Positions 17,709-26,570 of a stretch of 64,000 bases of DNA are shown here, in pieces (position 1 is the stretch's first letter; every line of letters starts with the position of its first letter). Origin of the DNA: Siccirubricoccus sp. G192. Its GTDB lineage: Bacteria; Pseudomonadota; Alphaproteobacteria; Acetobacterales; Acetobacteraceae. The stretch spans positions 3,755,501 through 3,819,500 of the forward strand of contig NZ_JAHREN010000001.1 in the NCBI RefSeq assembly GCF_019084075.1. Reading direction: 5' to 3'. The notes under the pieces were generated by a model. The model saw nothing but the letters and a program-made list of their open reading frames with translations. It searched no databases and was not told where the DNA came from. A program made the position numbers and the translations under genes.

Positions 17709-20060
17709 ATGACCGCCTGGCGCTGGCTGCGACGCGGGCTGCTTGCCCTCACCACCCTGCTGCTGCTCGGCCTGGCAGGCGCCTTGGGCCTCGCCTGGTG
17801 GAGCCTGCCGGCGCGGGACCAGGTGCTGCGCCTGCCCGGCCTCTCCGCCCCGGTGGAGATCACGCTTGATGCCCAAGGGGTGCCGCGCATCGCCGCCGCC
17901 ACGGAGCGTGACGCTACCATGGCGCTCGGCTGGCTGCATGCCCGCGACCGGCTGTTCCAGATGGAGATGATGCGGCGCGGCGCCTCGGGCCGGTTGGCCG
18001 AGATCGGCGGCGCCGGGCTGCTGCGGAGCGACCGCTTCGTCCGCGTCCTCGGCCTGGCGCGCCGCGCGCGGGAGGATTTCGCCACCCTGCCGGCGGAGGC
18101 GCGGGATTCGCTGGAAGCCTATGCGGCCGGGGTGAATGCCTGGATCGCCGCGCGCGGCCGCTTCGCCGCGCCGGGATTCCTGGCGCTGGGGAAGCCGGAA
18201 CCCTGGGCGCCGGAGCATAGCCTGCTCTGGGCCAAGGTGATGGGGCTCTGGCTCTCCGGCAATTGGCGGGTGGAACTGGACCGGGCACGGCTGGCCGGCA
18301 TCCTGCCGCCGGAGCGCATGGCCGAACTCTGGCCCGAGGACGCCAGCGCCGGCCGGCCGGATGCGGCGCTGGTGCCGGCCGTGGAGGCCGGGCATCTGGC
18401 ACGCCTCGCCGCCGCCCTGCCGCGCTTCCCGGAGCCGGGGACCCTGCCGGACTCCGCCAGCAATGCCTGGGCTGTGGCGGGCTCACGCTCATCCTCCGGG
18501 GCGCCTTTGCTGGCCAATGACCCGCATCTCGGCTTCCAGGCGCCGATCCTTTGGTACCTGGCGCGGATCGACCTCGCGGATGGGCGGATGCTGGCCGGCG
18601 CCACCAGCCCGGGCGTGCCGCTGATGGTGATCGGCCGCAACCGGCACCTGGCCTGGGGCTTCACCACCACGCATTCGGACACGCAGGATGTCTTCGTGGA
18701 ACGGCTGGCGGGCCCGGATGCCTATCAGACCCCGGACGGTCCCCGCCCCTTCACCGTCACCGAGGAGGTGATCCGGGTGCGTGGTGCCGAGCCCGTGGTG
18801 CTGCGGGTCAGGGAAACGCGACACGGGCCGGTGATCTCCGACCTTGATCCGGCGCGGCCGGACGATACCGTGCTCGCCGTCGCCATGGCCAACCTGACGC
18901 CGGGCGACTCCGCCGCCGCCGGGCTGCTGGCGCTGAACCGGTCGGGATCGCTGGCCGAGGCGCGGAAGGCGGCGGCGCTCATCACCAGCCCCTCGCAGAA
19001 CCTGATGCTGGCCGATGCGGCGGGCGGGATCGCCATGCTGCTCACCGGCCGGACGCCGCTGCGCCGGGCCGGCGACGGGACCTTGCCCGCCCCCGGCTGG
19101 GATGGCAGCCATGACTGGACCGGCTGGGTGCCCTGGGAGAGCCTGCCGCATGTCACGGCGCCCAATAGCGGCGCCCTGGTGAATGCCAATAATCGGGTGG
19201 CGCCGCCGGGGTATCCGGTCTTCCTCGGCCACGACTGGTTCGGCGACTGGCGCTTCCGCCGGATCGGCCAGATGCTCGGCGCGCGTCCGACCCATGCGGC
19301 CACGGATTTCGCCGCCATGCAGATGGACACGCTCTCCCTGCTGGCGCGCGAATTGCTGCTCCCGCCCGATGCCATGCTGCGCGCCCTGCCCCGGCCCGAA
19401 GGGGCCGCCGGGGCGGCGCGGGACCTGCTGCTGGACTGGGATGGCAATATATCCCCGGATCTGCCGCAGCCGCTGATCTTCAATGCCTGGGTGCAGAAGC
19501 TGGGCGAGATGGCGCTCGCCGCCGGCGGCGTGCCGGAGGGTGCCTGGACTGCCAGGGCGAATTTCATCCGCTTCGTCCTGGCGCCGGATGGGCGCGGCGC
19601 CGCCTGGTGCGGTGGCGACTGTCCTGGCCTCGCCGCGCGGGCATTGGCCGAGGCCATTGCGGGATTGCAGGCAAGCCAGGGCGCCGACCCCGCCGCCTGG
19701 CGCTGGGGTGCGGTGCATCGTGCCCGGTTCGAGCATCCGCTGCTCCGCTTCATTCCCGGGCTTGGCGCCCTCACGCGGCTGGAGGCGGTGACCGGCGGCG
19801 ATGAATGGACGGTGTTCCGCGGCGGCTTCCGCGGTGCCGGGGCGGCGAACCCCTGGGCGCATGTGCATGGCCCCGGGCTGCGGCTGGTGGCGGATCTTGC
19901 CGATCCGGACCGGACACTGGCCATGATCGCCACCGGCCAGTCCGGCCACCCGCTGTCGCCGCATTGGGGCGACCTGCTCCGGCCCTGGCGGGAGGGTGGG
20001 ATGCTGGTGCTCGGGCGCCAGGCGGAGGCCGTGGCGGGGCGGCTTCGGCTGAATCCCTGA
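17709..20060 (+). CDS. Penicillin acylase family protein (Ntn hydrolase)
   Basis: N-terminal-nucleophile amidohydrolase precursor of 783 residues; relatives hydrolyse acyl amides such as beta-lactams or acyl-homoserine lactones. An N-terminal hydrophobic segment (residues 9-31) is a signal peptide or anchor. The alpha chain has GVPRIAAATERDATMALGWLHARDRLFQMEMMRR. The self-processing site is at Ser251 in DSASNAWAVAGSR, which becomes the beta-chain nucleophile; NDPHLGF follows as usual. The start at 17709 is chosen to put the hydrophobic segment at the N-terminus. A quorum-quenching role is possible but not shown. It sits between the Zn-dehydrogenase and bpt, so context gives no substrate. Confidence 0.92.
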   Translation: MTAWRWLRRGLLALTTLLLLGLAGALGLAWWSLPARDQVLRLPGLSAPVEITLDAQGVPRIAAATERDATMALGWLHARDRLFQMEMMRRGASGRLAEIGGAGLLRSDRFVRVLGLARRAREDFATLPAEARDSLEAYAAGVNAWIAARGRFAAPGFLALGKPEPWAPEHSLLWAKVMGLWLSGNWRVELDRARLAGILPPERMAELWPEDASAGRPDAALVPAVEAGHLARLAAALPRFPEPGTLPDSASNAWAVAGSRSSSGAPLLANDPHLGFQAPILWYLARIDLADGRMLAGATSPGVPLMVIGRNRHLAWGFTTTHSDTQDVFVERLAGPDAYQTPDGPRPFTVTEEVIRVRGAEPVVLRVRETRHGPVISDLDPARPDDTVLAVAMANLTPGDSAAAGLLALNRSGSLAEARKAAALITSPSQNLMLADAAGGIAMLLTGRTPLRRAGDGTLPAPGWDGSHDWTGWVPWESLPHVTAPNSGALVNANNRVAPPGYPVFLGHDWFGDWRFRRIGQMLGARPTHAATDFAAMQMDTLSLLARELLLPPDAMLRALPRPEGAAGAARDLLLDWDGNISPDLPQPLIFNAWVQKLGEMALAAGGVPEGAWTARANFIRFVLAPDGRGAAWCGGDCPGLAARALAEAIAGLQASQGADPAAWRWGAVHRARFEHPLLRFIPGLGALTRLEAVTGGDEWTVFRGGFRGAGAANPWAHVHGPGLRLVADLADPDRTLAMIATGQSGHPLSPHWGDLLRPWREGGMLVLGRQAEAVAGRLRLNP

Positions 20061-20130
20061 GGCCCGGCGAACCCGGCCGCATTCCGGAGGTTGATTCCCG
20101 GGCCGTCCCCACCGACACTGCCGGGTAGCA

Positions 20131-20901
20131 ATGCTCCACCGCCCCAACCGAAGGCCGCAATTCTTCTACACCACCGCGCCCCTGCCCTGCCCCTACCTGG
20201 CGGGCAGGACGGAACGGAAGATCGTGACCGAATTGACCGGCCCGGATGCCGAGGCGCTGCACGACCGCCTCTCCCGCGCCGGCTTCCGCCGCAGCCACAA
20301 CATCGCCTATTCGCCGGTCTGCCCGGGCTGCTCCGCCTGCATCCCCATCCGCATCCTGGCGCAGCCCTTCGAGCCCAACCGGGCGCAGCGGAAGCTGGAG
20401 CGGATCAATGCCGATATCGCCGGCTTCGAGATGCCGGCCCGCGCCACCGCCGAGCAATACGCCCTGTTCCAGCGCTACCAGCAGGCGCGCCACAATGAGG
20501 GCGACATGGCGGCGATGGGTTTCTACGACTACCGCGCCATGGTGGAGGACACGCCCATCACCACCGGCATGGTGGAGTTCCGCGATTCCGCGGACCGGCT
20601 GCTCGGCGCCTGCCTGACCGACTGGCTCTCGGACGGGCTTTCCGCGGTCTATTCCTTCTTCGCGCCGGAGGAAGCGCGGCGGTCGCTCGGCACCTGGGCC
20701 ATCCTGTGGCTGGTGGCGCGGGCCCGGGCGCTCAACCTTCCCTACGTCTATCTCGGCTATTGGGTGCCGGAGAGCCGCAAGATGTCCTACAAGAGCCGTT
20801 TCCGGCCGAGCGAGGTGCTGACCGGCGGCATCTGGCGCGTGCTGGAGGAGCCGGCGGCGGAGATGCTGCTGCCCGAACCGGTGTCGCAGCCCGCCGAATA
20901 G
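20131..20901 (+). CDS. bpt: Aspartate/glutamate leucyltransferase (Bpt), arginyltransferase family
   Basis: Aminoacyl-tRNA-protein transferase of 256 residues that adds leucine to proteins with N-terminal Asp or Glu, marking them for degradation in the N-degron pathway. Diagnostic parts are PCPYLAGRTERKIVTEL, the Cys-rich YSPVCPGCSACIPIRI, SFFAPEEARRSLGTWAIL, and GYWVPESRKMSYKSRFRP near the C-terminus. The assignment to Bpt rather than Ate1 follows the bacterial family form. It lies 70 bases downstream of the acylase gene; a stem-loop follows its stop. Confidence 0.95.
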   Translation: MLHRPNRRPQFFYTTAPLPCPYLAGRTERKIVTELTGPDAEALHDRLSRAGFRRSHNIAYSPVCPGCSACIPIRILAQPFEPNRAQRKLERINADIAGFEMPARATAEQYALFQRYQQARHNEGDMAAMGFYDYRAMVEDTPITTGMVEFRDSADRLLGACLTDWLSDGLSAVYSFFAPEEARRSLGTWAILWLVARARALNLPYVYLGYWVPESRKMSYKSRFRPSEVLTGGIWRVLEEPAAEMLLPEPVSQPAE

Positions 20902-20924
20902 CCTGGCGGGCGCCGCCCGGCAGG
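20902..20924. terminator. Bidirectional stem-loop terminator
   Basis: An inverted repeat between two convergent genes has arms CCTGGCGGGCG and CGCCCGGCAGG with one G-G mismatch and a tiny loop. It fills the whole 25-base gap between the bpt stop and the next gene's stop. No T-run follows, so it may act as a barrier or stability element as well as a terminator. Confidence 0.5.
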
Positions 20925-20926
20925 TC

Positions 20927-21211
20927 TCAGCGGCAGACCTCCTGCTCGATGATACGGGGATGCAGCCGGCCGAAGCGGTCGCGCACCATCACACGCCGGC
21001 GCTCGATCCAGCACCGCCGGCGGTGACGCCATGGCCCGCGATAAGGATGGCGTGGCGGGCCGCGATAGGCATCGGGTGGCGGCGGCGGGCGATAGGGATT
21101 GCCATACTGCGCCGGCACCAGCTTCGCCTCCGCCGGTGCGGCCCGCACCGCGGCGGCGGGAACCAGGGCGAGCAGCAACCCCGTCAGGAACCCACGTCGC
21201 GTTTCCGCCAT
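20927..21211 (-). CDS. Small secreted Arg/Pro-rich protein
   Basis: Unrecognised product of 94 residues. The N-terminus is a twin-arginine-type signal (ETRRGFLTGLLLALVPAAAVRAA), so export by Tat is possible. The mature part is short, basic and rich in Pro, Tyr and Arg (YRPPPPPDAYRGPPRHPYRG), ending in a Cys-containing tail (RRCWIERRRVMV, EQEVCR). Two Cys could form a disulfide. Start alternatives are the ATGs at 21211 and 21217, two codons apart. It is 64 bases downstream of parC on the same strand. Function unknown. Confidence 0.65.
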   Translation of the reverse strand: MAETRRGFLTGLLLALVPAAAVRAAPAEAKLVPAQYGNPYRPPPPPDAYRGPPRHPYRGPWRHRRRCWIERRRVMVRDRFGRLHPRIIEQEVCR

Positions 21212-21275
21212 TCCCATCCATCCCTGCCTGTGCACGGCCCCGTAACGGCCGGGCGTGCCGGGGGTTCCGGCTGCT

Positions 21276-23522
21276 TCAGTCGCCGAAGCGATTGGACTTC
21301 GGGAAGCCATTCGGCGGCATCTTGCCCGCGCCGGCGCGGTTGCCGCGCCAGGGGGCGAGGTCGACCTCCACCCTGATTCGCTCGCCCAGACGCCAGCTCA
21401 GCCCCTCCTTGCGGGTGAAGACCTTGGCATCGGCCAGGCCGCCATCCTTGTAGGATTGCAGCTGCACGCCGCGGCCGCGCGCCATCTCCGGCACCTGGTC
21501 GAGCGGGAAGAGCAGCAGCTTCCGGTTCTCGCCGATCACCGCCACCGTATCGCCCTCCGCGGGCACGCAGAGCGCGGCCTCGCGGCCGGCATCCAGCAGC
21601 AGCACCTGCTTGCCGGTGCGGCGCTCCGCCAGCAGGTCCTCGGCCTTCACCTGGAAGCCCTTGCCGTCGCTCGTGGCCACCAGCAGCCGACCGCCATCGC
21701 GGTGGACGAACATCGCCACGACGTGGTCCTCGTTCGTCAGGTCCAGCAGCAGGCGCACCGGCTGGCCGTCGCCGCGGCCGCGCGGGATGGCATCGACCTT
21801 CAGCGTATAGGCCTTGCCATTGGTGGCAAACAGCACGATGCGGTCGGTGGTCTCCGCATGCACCCAGGTGTGCAGCGCATCCCCCTCCTTGAAGCGATGC
21901 TCGGCATCCTCCGGTAGATGCCCCTTCTGGGCGCGGATCCAGCCCTTCCCGGAGAGGATCACCGTGACTGGCTCGCGCTCCACGAAGGCGGCCTCGTCCA
22001 CCAGCACGGCGGGCAGCAGGCGGCCGGTTTCGGTGCGGCGCCTGCCCAAAACGCCCTCGCCGAATTTCGCCCGCGTCGCCTCCAGTTCCTCGGCGATGGC
22101 CTCCCAGCGCCGGGCATCCGACTTCATCAACCCCTGCAGGCGCTTCTGTTCGGTGCTGAGCTTCTTGTGCTCGCGCCGGATCTCCATTTCCTCAAGCTTC
22201 CGCAGGCTGCGGAGCCGCATGTTGAGGATCGCGTCGGCCTGCATCTCCGTGAGGGTGAAGGTGGCGATCAGCGCCGCCTTCGGGTCCTCCTCCTCGCGGA
22301 CGATGCGGATCACCTCATCGAGGTTCAGGTAGACGATGAGGTAGCCGTCCAGGATCTCCAGCCGCCGGGCGATCGCCGCCAGCCGGTGCTCCGTGCGGCG
22401 CACCAGCACGACATGGCGGTGGTCGAGCCAGGCGCGCAGCACCTCCCGCAGCCCCATGACGCGGGGCGTGCGGTCGGCATCCAGCACGTTCATGTTGAGC
22501 GAGAAGCGGGTCTCGAGCTGGGTGGCGCGGAACAGCGTCTCCATCAGCACGGCGGGATCGACGCCGCGGCTCTTCGGCTCCAGAACCAGGCGCACCACGT
22601 CGGTGCTCTCGTCGCGGATATCGCCGAGCAGCGGCAGCTTCTTCTCCTCCATGAGCTGGGCGATCTGCTCGACCAGCTTGGCCTTGGCGACCTGGTAGGG
22701 GATCTCGGTCACCACGATCTGCCAGGTGCCGGTCTTGCCCTTCTCCTGCTCCCATTTCGCCCGCACGCGGAAGCCGCCGCGGCCGGTCTCATAGGCTTCG
22801 GCGATCGCCTCCTTCGGCTCCACCAGGATGCCGCCGGTCGGGAAATCCGGGCCGGGGACATGGCGCAGCAGGTCGGCAGTGGTGGCTGCCGGGTTGCGCA
22901 CGAGTTCCAGCGCCGCGGCGCAAAGCTCGCCGGCATTGTGCGGTGGGATGGAGGTCGCCATGCCCACCGCGATGCCATTGGCGCCATTGGCCAGCAGGTT
23001 CGGAAAGGCGGCGGGCAGCACCACCGGCTCCTGCTCCTCGCCATCATAGGTGGCGCGGAAATCGACGGTGTTCTCGTCGATGCCCTGGAGCATCGCCTGC
23101 GCCACCTCGGTGAGGCGCGCCTCGGTGTAGCGCATGGCCGCGGCGTTATCGCCGTCGATATTGCCGAAATTCCCCTGGCCCTCCACCAGCGGGTAGCGGG
23201 CGGCGAATTCCTGGGCGAGCCGCACCATGGCGTCGTAGATCGCGGCGTCGCCATGTGGGTGGTACTTGCCCATCACGTCGCCGACGATGCGGGCGCATTT
23301 CTTGAAGCCCGCCGCCGGGTCCAGCTTCAACTGGTGCATGGCCCAGAGCAGCCGGCGATGCACCGGCTTCAGCCCGTCCCGCACATCCGGCAGGCTGCGG
23401 GACATGATGGTGGACATGGCATAGGCCAAATACCGCTCGGAGAGCGCATCCGCGAGATGGGTGTCGCGGATATTGCCGCTGCCAGGGGTGCCAGCGGGCG
23501 GGAGCTTCACGTCGTCAGGCAT
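21276..23522 (-). CDS. parC: DNA topoisomerase IV subunit A
   Basis: Cleavage subunit of topoisomerase IV, which decatenates daughter chromosomes with ParE. It has 748 residues. The N-terminal domain has the conserved RSLPDVRDGLKPVHRRLLWAM, and the catalytic tyrosine is Tyr132 in AAMRYTEARL. The quinolone-determining stretch is KYHPHGDAAIYDAM, with Ala93 where E. coli ParC has Ser80 and Asp97 where it has Glu84. The C-terminal part contains beta-pinwheel blades (around residues 490-740). The start at 23522 has GAGAGGA four bases upstream. It overlaps the recO stop by 8 bases, so the two are co-transcribed. Confidence 0.96.
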   Translation of the reverse strand: MPDDVKLPPAGTPGSGNIRDTHLADALSERYLAYAMSTIMSRSLPDVRDGLKPVHRRLLWAMHQLKLDPAAGFKKCARIVGDVMGKYHPHGDAAIYDAMVRLAQEFAARYPLVEGQGNFGNIDGDNAAAMRYTEARLTEVAQAMLQGIDENTVDFRATYDGEEQEPVVLPAAFPNLLANGANGIAVGMATSIPPHNAGELCAAALELVRNPAATTADLLRHVPGPDFPTGGILVEPKEAIAEAYETGRGGFRVRAKWEQEKGKTGTWQIVVTEIPYQVAKAKLVEQIAQLMEEKKLPLLGDIRDESTDVVRLVLEPKSRGVDPAVLMETLFRATQLETRFSLNMNVLDADRTPRVMGLREVLRAWLDHRHVVLVRRTEHRLAAIARRLEILDGYLIVYLNLDEVIRIVREEEDPKAALIATFTLTEMQADAILNMRLRSLRKLEEMEIRREHKKLSTEQKRLQGLMKSDARRWEAIAEELEATRAKFGEGVLGRRRTETGRLLPAVLVDEAAFVEREPVTVILSGKGWIRAQKGHLPEDAEHRFKEGDALHTWVHAETTDRIVLFATNGKAYTLKVDAIPRGRGDGQPVRLLLDLTNEDHVVAMFVHRDGGRLLVATSDGKGFQVKAEDLLAERRTGKQVLLLDAGREAALCVPAEGDTVAVIGENRKLLLFPLDQVPEMARGRGVQLQSYKDGGLADAKVFTRKEGLSWRLGERIRVEVDLAPWRGNRAGAGKMPPNGFPKSNRFGD

Positions 23523-24291
23523 CGGATCCTCTCTCGGCGGGCACCGGGTCGGCGCCGGCCAGCGCCGCCACCCGGTCGAACAACCTTTCGCGGGCGGCAG
23601 GCAGGGGTTTGTGCTGGTGCCCGAAGGCATCTTTTCCCAGGAAATGCCCTGTCAGGCGCAATCCCGCAAGCCATTCCGCGGGGCCGGAAGGACCGACCGC
23701 CCCGCCCTGCCCCAGCAGCAGCCCCGGCAGCGGCAGCAGCCGCGCGGCCCAGGGCTCGCCGGCCGCGGCGCTCACCGCCCGGCCGGTGCGGGGCGAGACC
23801 CAGACCAGGTCCTCGGTGCCGCCCGTCACGGCGCAGCGGCCGAGATCGAGGCCATAGCCGAGCTCGGCCAGCAGTTCCGCTTCCCAGCGGATATAGTCGG
23901 GCAGCAGCGGCGCCGCGCCGCCCGGCAGCCGGGCGATCAACGAGAGCAGGCCCTGGAAGCTGCGGGGATGCGCCTCCCGCTCCGGCAGCGCGCCATCCGC
24001 CACGGCGCAGGCGGCGGAGAGCAGGGCGAGCGCCAGAGGGTCTTCCATCGCCAGGGCGGCGGCCGGGTGCACCAATTCCCCGGTCAGGCTGCCAAGCTGG
24101 TCCGGCAGCCGCGCCACCCAGCGCACCTCCACCAGGTTGCCGCGCTGCCAGAGCGACGCCTGGGCCCGGGAGGTGCCGGCCCTGGCCAGGCCGGCATGGC
24201 GCCCATGCGCCTCTGTCAGCAGGCTCACCACGGCGCCGCTTTCGCCGAGCGGGCGGGCATCGAGCACGATAGCGGGGGCCTGCCATTCCAT
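23515..24291 (-). CDS. recO: DNA repair protein RecO
   Basis: RecFOR-pathway mediator of 258 residues that loads RecA on SSB-coated DNA. The N-terminal OB fold shows MEWQAPAIVLDARPLGESGAVVSLLTEAHGRHAGLARAG, the standard RecO start. The remaining helical part ends around GHFLGKDAFG. The zinc-type Cys set found in some RecO proteins is not obvious here (a single Cys in GRCAVTGG). I take the ATG at 24291 because it begins exactly at the OB fold. It lies 8 bases into the parC start. In many alphaproteobacteria recO follows era directly; here an opposite-strand gene separates them. Confidence 0.93.
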   Translation of the reverse strand: MEWQAPAIVLDARPLGESGAVVSLLTEAHGRHAGLARAGTSRAQASLWQRGNLVEVRWVARLPDQLGSLTGELVHPAAALAMEDPLALALLSAACAVADGALPEREAHPRSFQGLLSLIARLPGGAAPLLPDYIRWEAELLAELGYGLDLGRCAVTGGTEDLVWVSPRTGRAVSAAAGEPWAARLLPLPGLLLGQGGAVGPSGPAEWLAGLRLTGHFLGKDAFGHQHKPLPAARERLFDRVAALAGADPVPAERGSDA

Positions 24292-24506
24292 TCCGCCATC
24301 ATAGGGGGGTGAGGCCGCCAGGCTCCAGCGGGCCGTGGCACCCGGCGCAACCGGTCCCCCGCCGGGACGTTCTGCGACGGGCCCGGCCATTGCCCCGGAG
24401 GAAGCCTGTTGTGCCCTGGTCTGGCGCAGCCCGGTCCAGCCCTTGCGCGAGGATGCCGCGATGACAGCCGGCCCGCCTTCTCCCGGCCCGCTCCCCTGGC
24501 CAGTCC

Positions 24507-25622
24507 ATGCCTGACTCCCCGGCCAGCCCGCGCCGCGGCCTGCTGCGCCGTTTCGCCGCCCTCGCCGGCAGCTTCTGGACCGGCCCGACCCTCTGGCAGG
24601 CCTGGGCACTGACCTTCACGCTATTCGCCCTGACCGGGGCCGAGATCCTGCTGCTGATCCGCTTCAATACTTGGCTCGGCGAGTTGTTCGACGTGCTGGA
24701 GCGCCGCGCGGTCGGCGAATTGGCCATGCAATGCGCTGTCCTGGCCGGGCTGGTGGCGGGCACGGCGCTGCAATCCGGGCTGCACCTCCGGGTTCGGCGG
24801 ATGCTGCAATTGCGCTGGCGGCGCTGGCTCACCGCGCGCCTGGCCGCGTCCTGGCTGGCGCAGGGCAGCGCCGGCGCCAGCGCGGCAGGCCGGGCGAATA
24901 CCGATGGCCGCATCGCCGAGGACATCCGCATCGCCACCGAGGAGGCGGTGGAGCTTGGCGGCTCGCTCTGGCAGGCAACCCTGCTGCTGGTCTGTTTCGG
25001 CGGCATCCTGTGGCAGCTTTCCGGCAGCCCAACCTTCCGGGTCTGGGGCCAGGCGGTGACGGTGCCGGGCTACATGGTCTGGCTGGCGGTGTTCTACGCC
25101 GCGGTCAGTGCGGCGATCGCCGCCCTGCTCGGCCGGCCGCTGGTCCGCGCCACCGATGCGCGGCAGGCGGCGGAGGCGGAATTCCGCGCCGCCCTGGTGC
25201 ATCTCGGCGGGGCCTCGCCGGCCGGCCGGCAGGAGGGGCAGCATCGGCTGGGCGGGCTGTTCGGCGGTATCGCGGCGACCTGGGCCCGGCAGAGCCGCAG
25301 CATGGCCCGGCTGGCCATGTTCTATGCCGGGCATGCCCGGCTGACCACCACCTTCCCCATCCTGGCCGGGTTGCCGGCCTATCTGCAGGATGTGGTGACG
25401 CTGGGCGGGCTGATGCAGTCGGCGCAGGCCTTCCAGCAACTGGCCGCCGCGCTCACCTGGCCGGTCACCAGCATGGAGCGGATCGCCACCTGGCGCGCCT
25501 CGGCCGAGCGGGTGCTGGCGCTGGCGGCATCGCTGGCGCCGGAACCGGCTGCCGAGGCCCCGGAAGCCGCACCGGCGGCGAAGCCGCTGCCGGCAAGCCT
25601 GGCCGGCGTGGCGGCGCCCTGA
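24507..25622 (+). CDS. SbmA/BacA/YddA-like membrane protein lacking an ATPase domain
   Basis: Membrane protein of 371 residues that matches the transmembrane part of the ABC-membrane-2 (YddA/SbmA/BacA) family. It shows helices around residues 32-52, 70-90, 155-178 and 190-212. Family-like segments are FNTWLGELFDVLERR near the N-terminus (compare WNRDFYDALQ-type motifs), RWRRWLTARL, and a conserved helix with PYLQDVVTLGGLMQSAQAFQ. YddA-type proteins continue with an ATP-binding domain of about 200 residues; here the gene ends after an Ala/Pro-rich tail. SbmA/BacA also lack an ATPase but are usually about 400 residues. Peptide or vitamin uptake is possible by family. It is convergent with era, 12 bases away. 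Confidence 0.78.
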   Translation: MPDSPASPRRGLLRRFAALAGSFWTGPTLWQAWALTFTLFALTGAEILLLIRFNTWLGELFDVLERRAVGELAMQCAVLAGLVAGTALQSGLHLRVRRMLQLRWRRWLTARLAASWLAQGSAGASAAGRANTDGRIAEDIRIATEEAVELGGSLWQATLLLVCFGGILWQLSGSPTFRVWGQAVTVPGYMVWLAVFYAAVSAAIAALLGRPLVRATDARQAAEAEFRAALVHLGGASPAGRQEGQHRLGGLFGGIAATWARQSRSMARLAMFYAGHARLTTTFPILAGLPAYLQDVVTLGGLMQSAQAFQQLAAALTWPVTSMERIATWRASAERVLALAASLAPEPAAEAPEAAPAAKPLPASLAGVAAP

Positions 25623-25634
25623 ATCCAGGCACGC

Positions 25635-26570
25635 TCAGCCGAGATCCTCGAGCCCCAGCGCGCGGATGCGGCCGCGCTCCTCGTCCCAGCCCGGCCGGTC
25701 CTTGACGTTCAGGAACAGGTGCACCCGGCGCTCCAGCAGCGATTCCAGCTCGCGCCGGGCCTTCTGGCCGATCTCCTTGATGCGGGCGCCGCCATCGCCG
25801 ATCAGGATCGCCTTCTGGGTGGCGCGGCCGACATAGATGGTGCAGTCGACGCGGACGCTGCCATCCTTGCGTTCCTGCCAGCTTTCGGTTTCCACCGTGG
25901 CGTGGTGCGGCACTTCCTCATGGGTCTGGCGCAGAATCTGCTCGCGCACGATCTCGGCCACCAGCATGCGGTTCGGCAGGTCGGAAAGCTCGTCCTCCGG
26001 GAAGAGGAAGGGGCTGGGGGGCATCGCCTCCGCCGCGCGGTCCATCAGCCGGTCGAGACCGCTGCCGGTTTCGGCGGAGATCATGAAGGTCTCCTCCAGC
26101 GGCAGCATGGCATTGATCTCGGCGGCGAGCGGCAGCAGGCGCTGCGGCGGGATCAGGTCCACCTTGTTCAGCGCCAGCCAGATGCGGGCCTGCTTCCCCC
26201 CCTGCCCCTTGGCCAGGCGCTCCAGGATGGCCCGTACCGGGTCGGTCAGCCCGGCCCGCGCATCGACGATCAGCAGGGTCAGGTCGGCATCCTGGGCGCC
26301 GCCCCAGGCCGCCGCCACCATGGCGCGGTCCAGCCGGCGGCGCGGCGCGAAGATGCCGGGCGTATCCACCAGGATGATCTGGGAGGCGCCCCGCATCACC
26401 ACGGCGCGGATACGGAAGCGGGTGGTCTGCGGCTTGGGCGAGACGATGCTCACCTTGGTGCCGGCCAGGGTATTCACCAGGGTGGACTTGCCGGCATTCG
26501 GCGCCCCCACCACGGCGACCAGGCCGCATCGCGTGGCGCTGGCGGTCGTGCCCGGCGGAGTTTCGCTCAT
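25635..26570 (-). CDS. era: GTPase Era
   Basis: Ribosome-assembly GTPase of 311 residues that binds 16S rRNA during 30S maturation. The GTPase motifs are G1 GAPNAGKST, G2 around PQTTRFR, G3 VDTPG and G4 NKVD. The C-terminal KH domain has LIGDGGARIKEIGQKARRELE and ends with LFLNVKDRPGWDEERG. The gene contains a run of seven C (on the + strand, around 26196-26202) and is in frame there. The start at 26570 overlaps the rnc stop by 4 bases (ATGA). Confidence 0.97.
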   Translation of the reverse strand: MSETPPGTTASATRCGLVAVVGAPNAGKSTLVNTLAGTKVSIVSPKPQTTRFRIRAVVMRGASQIILVDTPGIFAPRRRLDRAMVAAAWGGAQDADLTLLIVDARAGLTDPVRAILERLAKGQGGKQARIWLALNKVDLIPPQRLLPLAAEINAMLPLEETFMISAETGSGLDRLMDRAAEAMPPSPFLFPEDELSDLPNRMLVAEIVREQILRQTHEEVPHHATVETESWQERKDGSVRVDCTIYVGRATQKAILIGDGGARIKEIGQKARRELESLLERRVHLFLNVKDRPGWDEERGRIRALGLEDLG

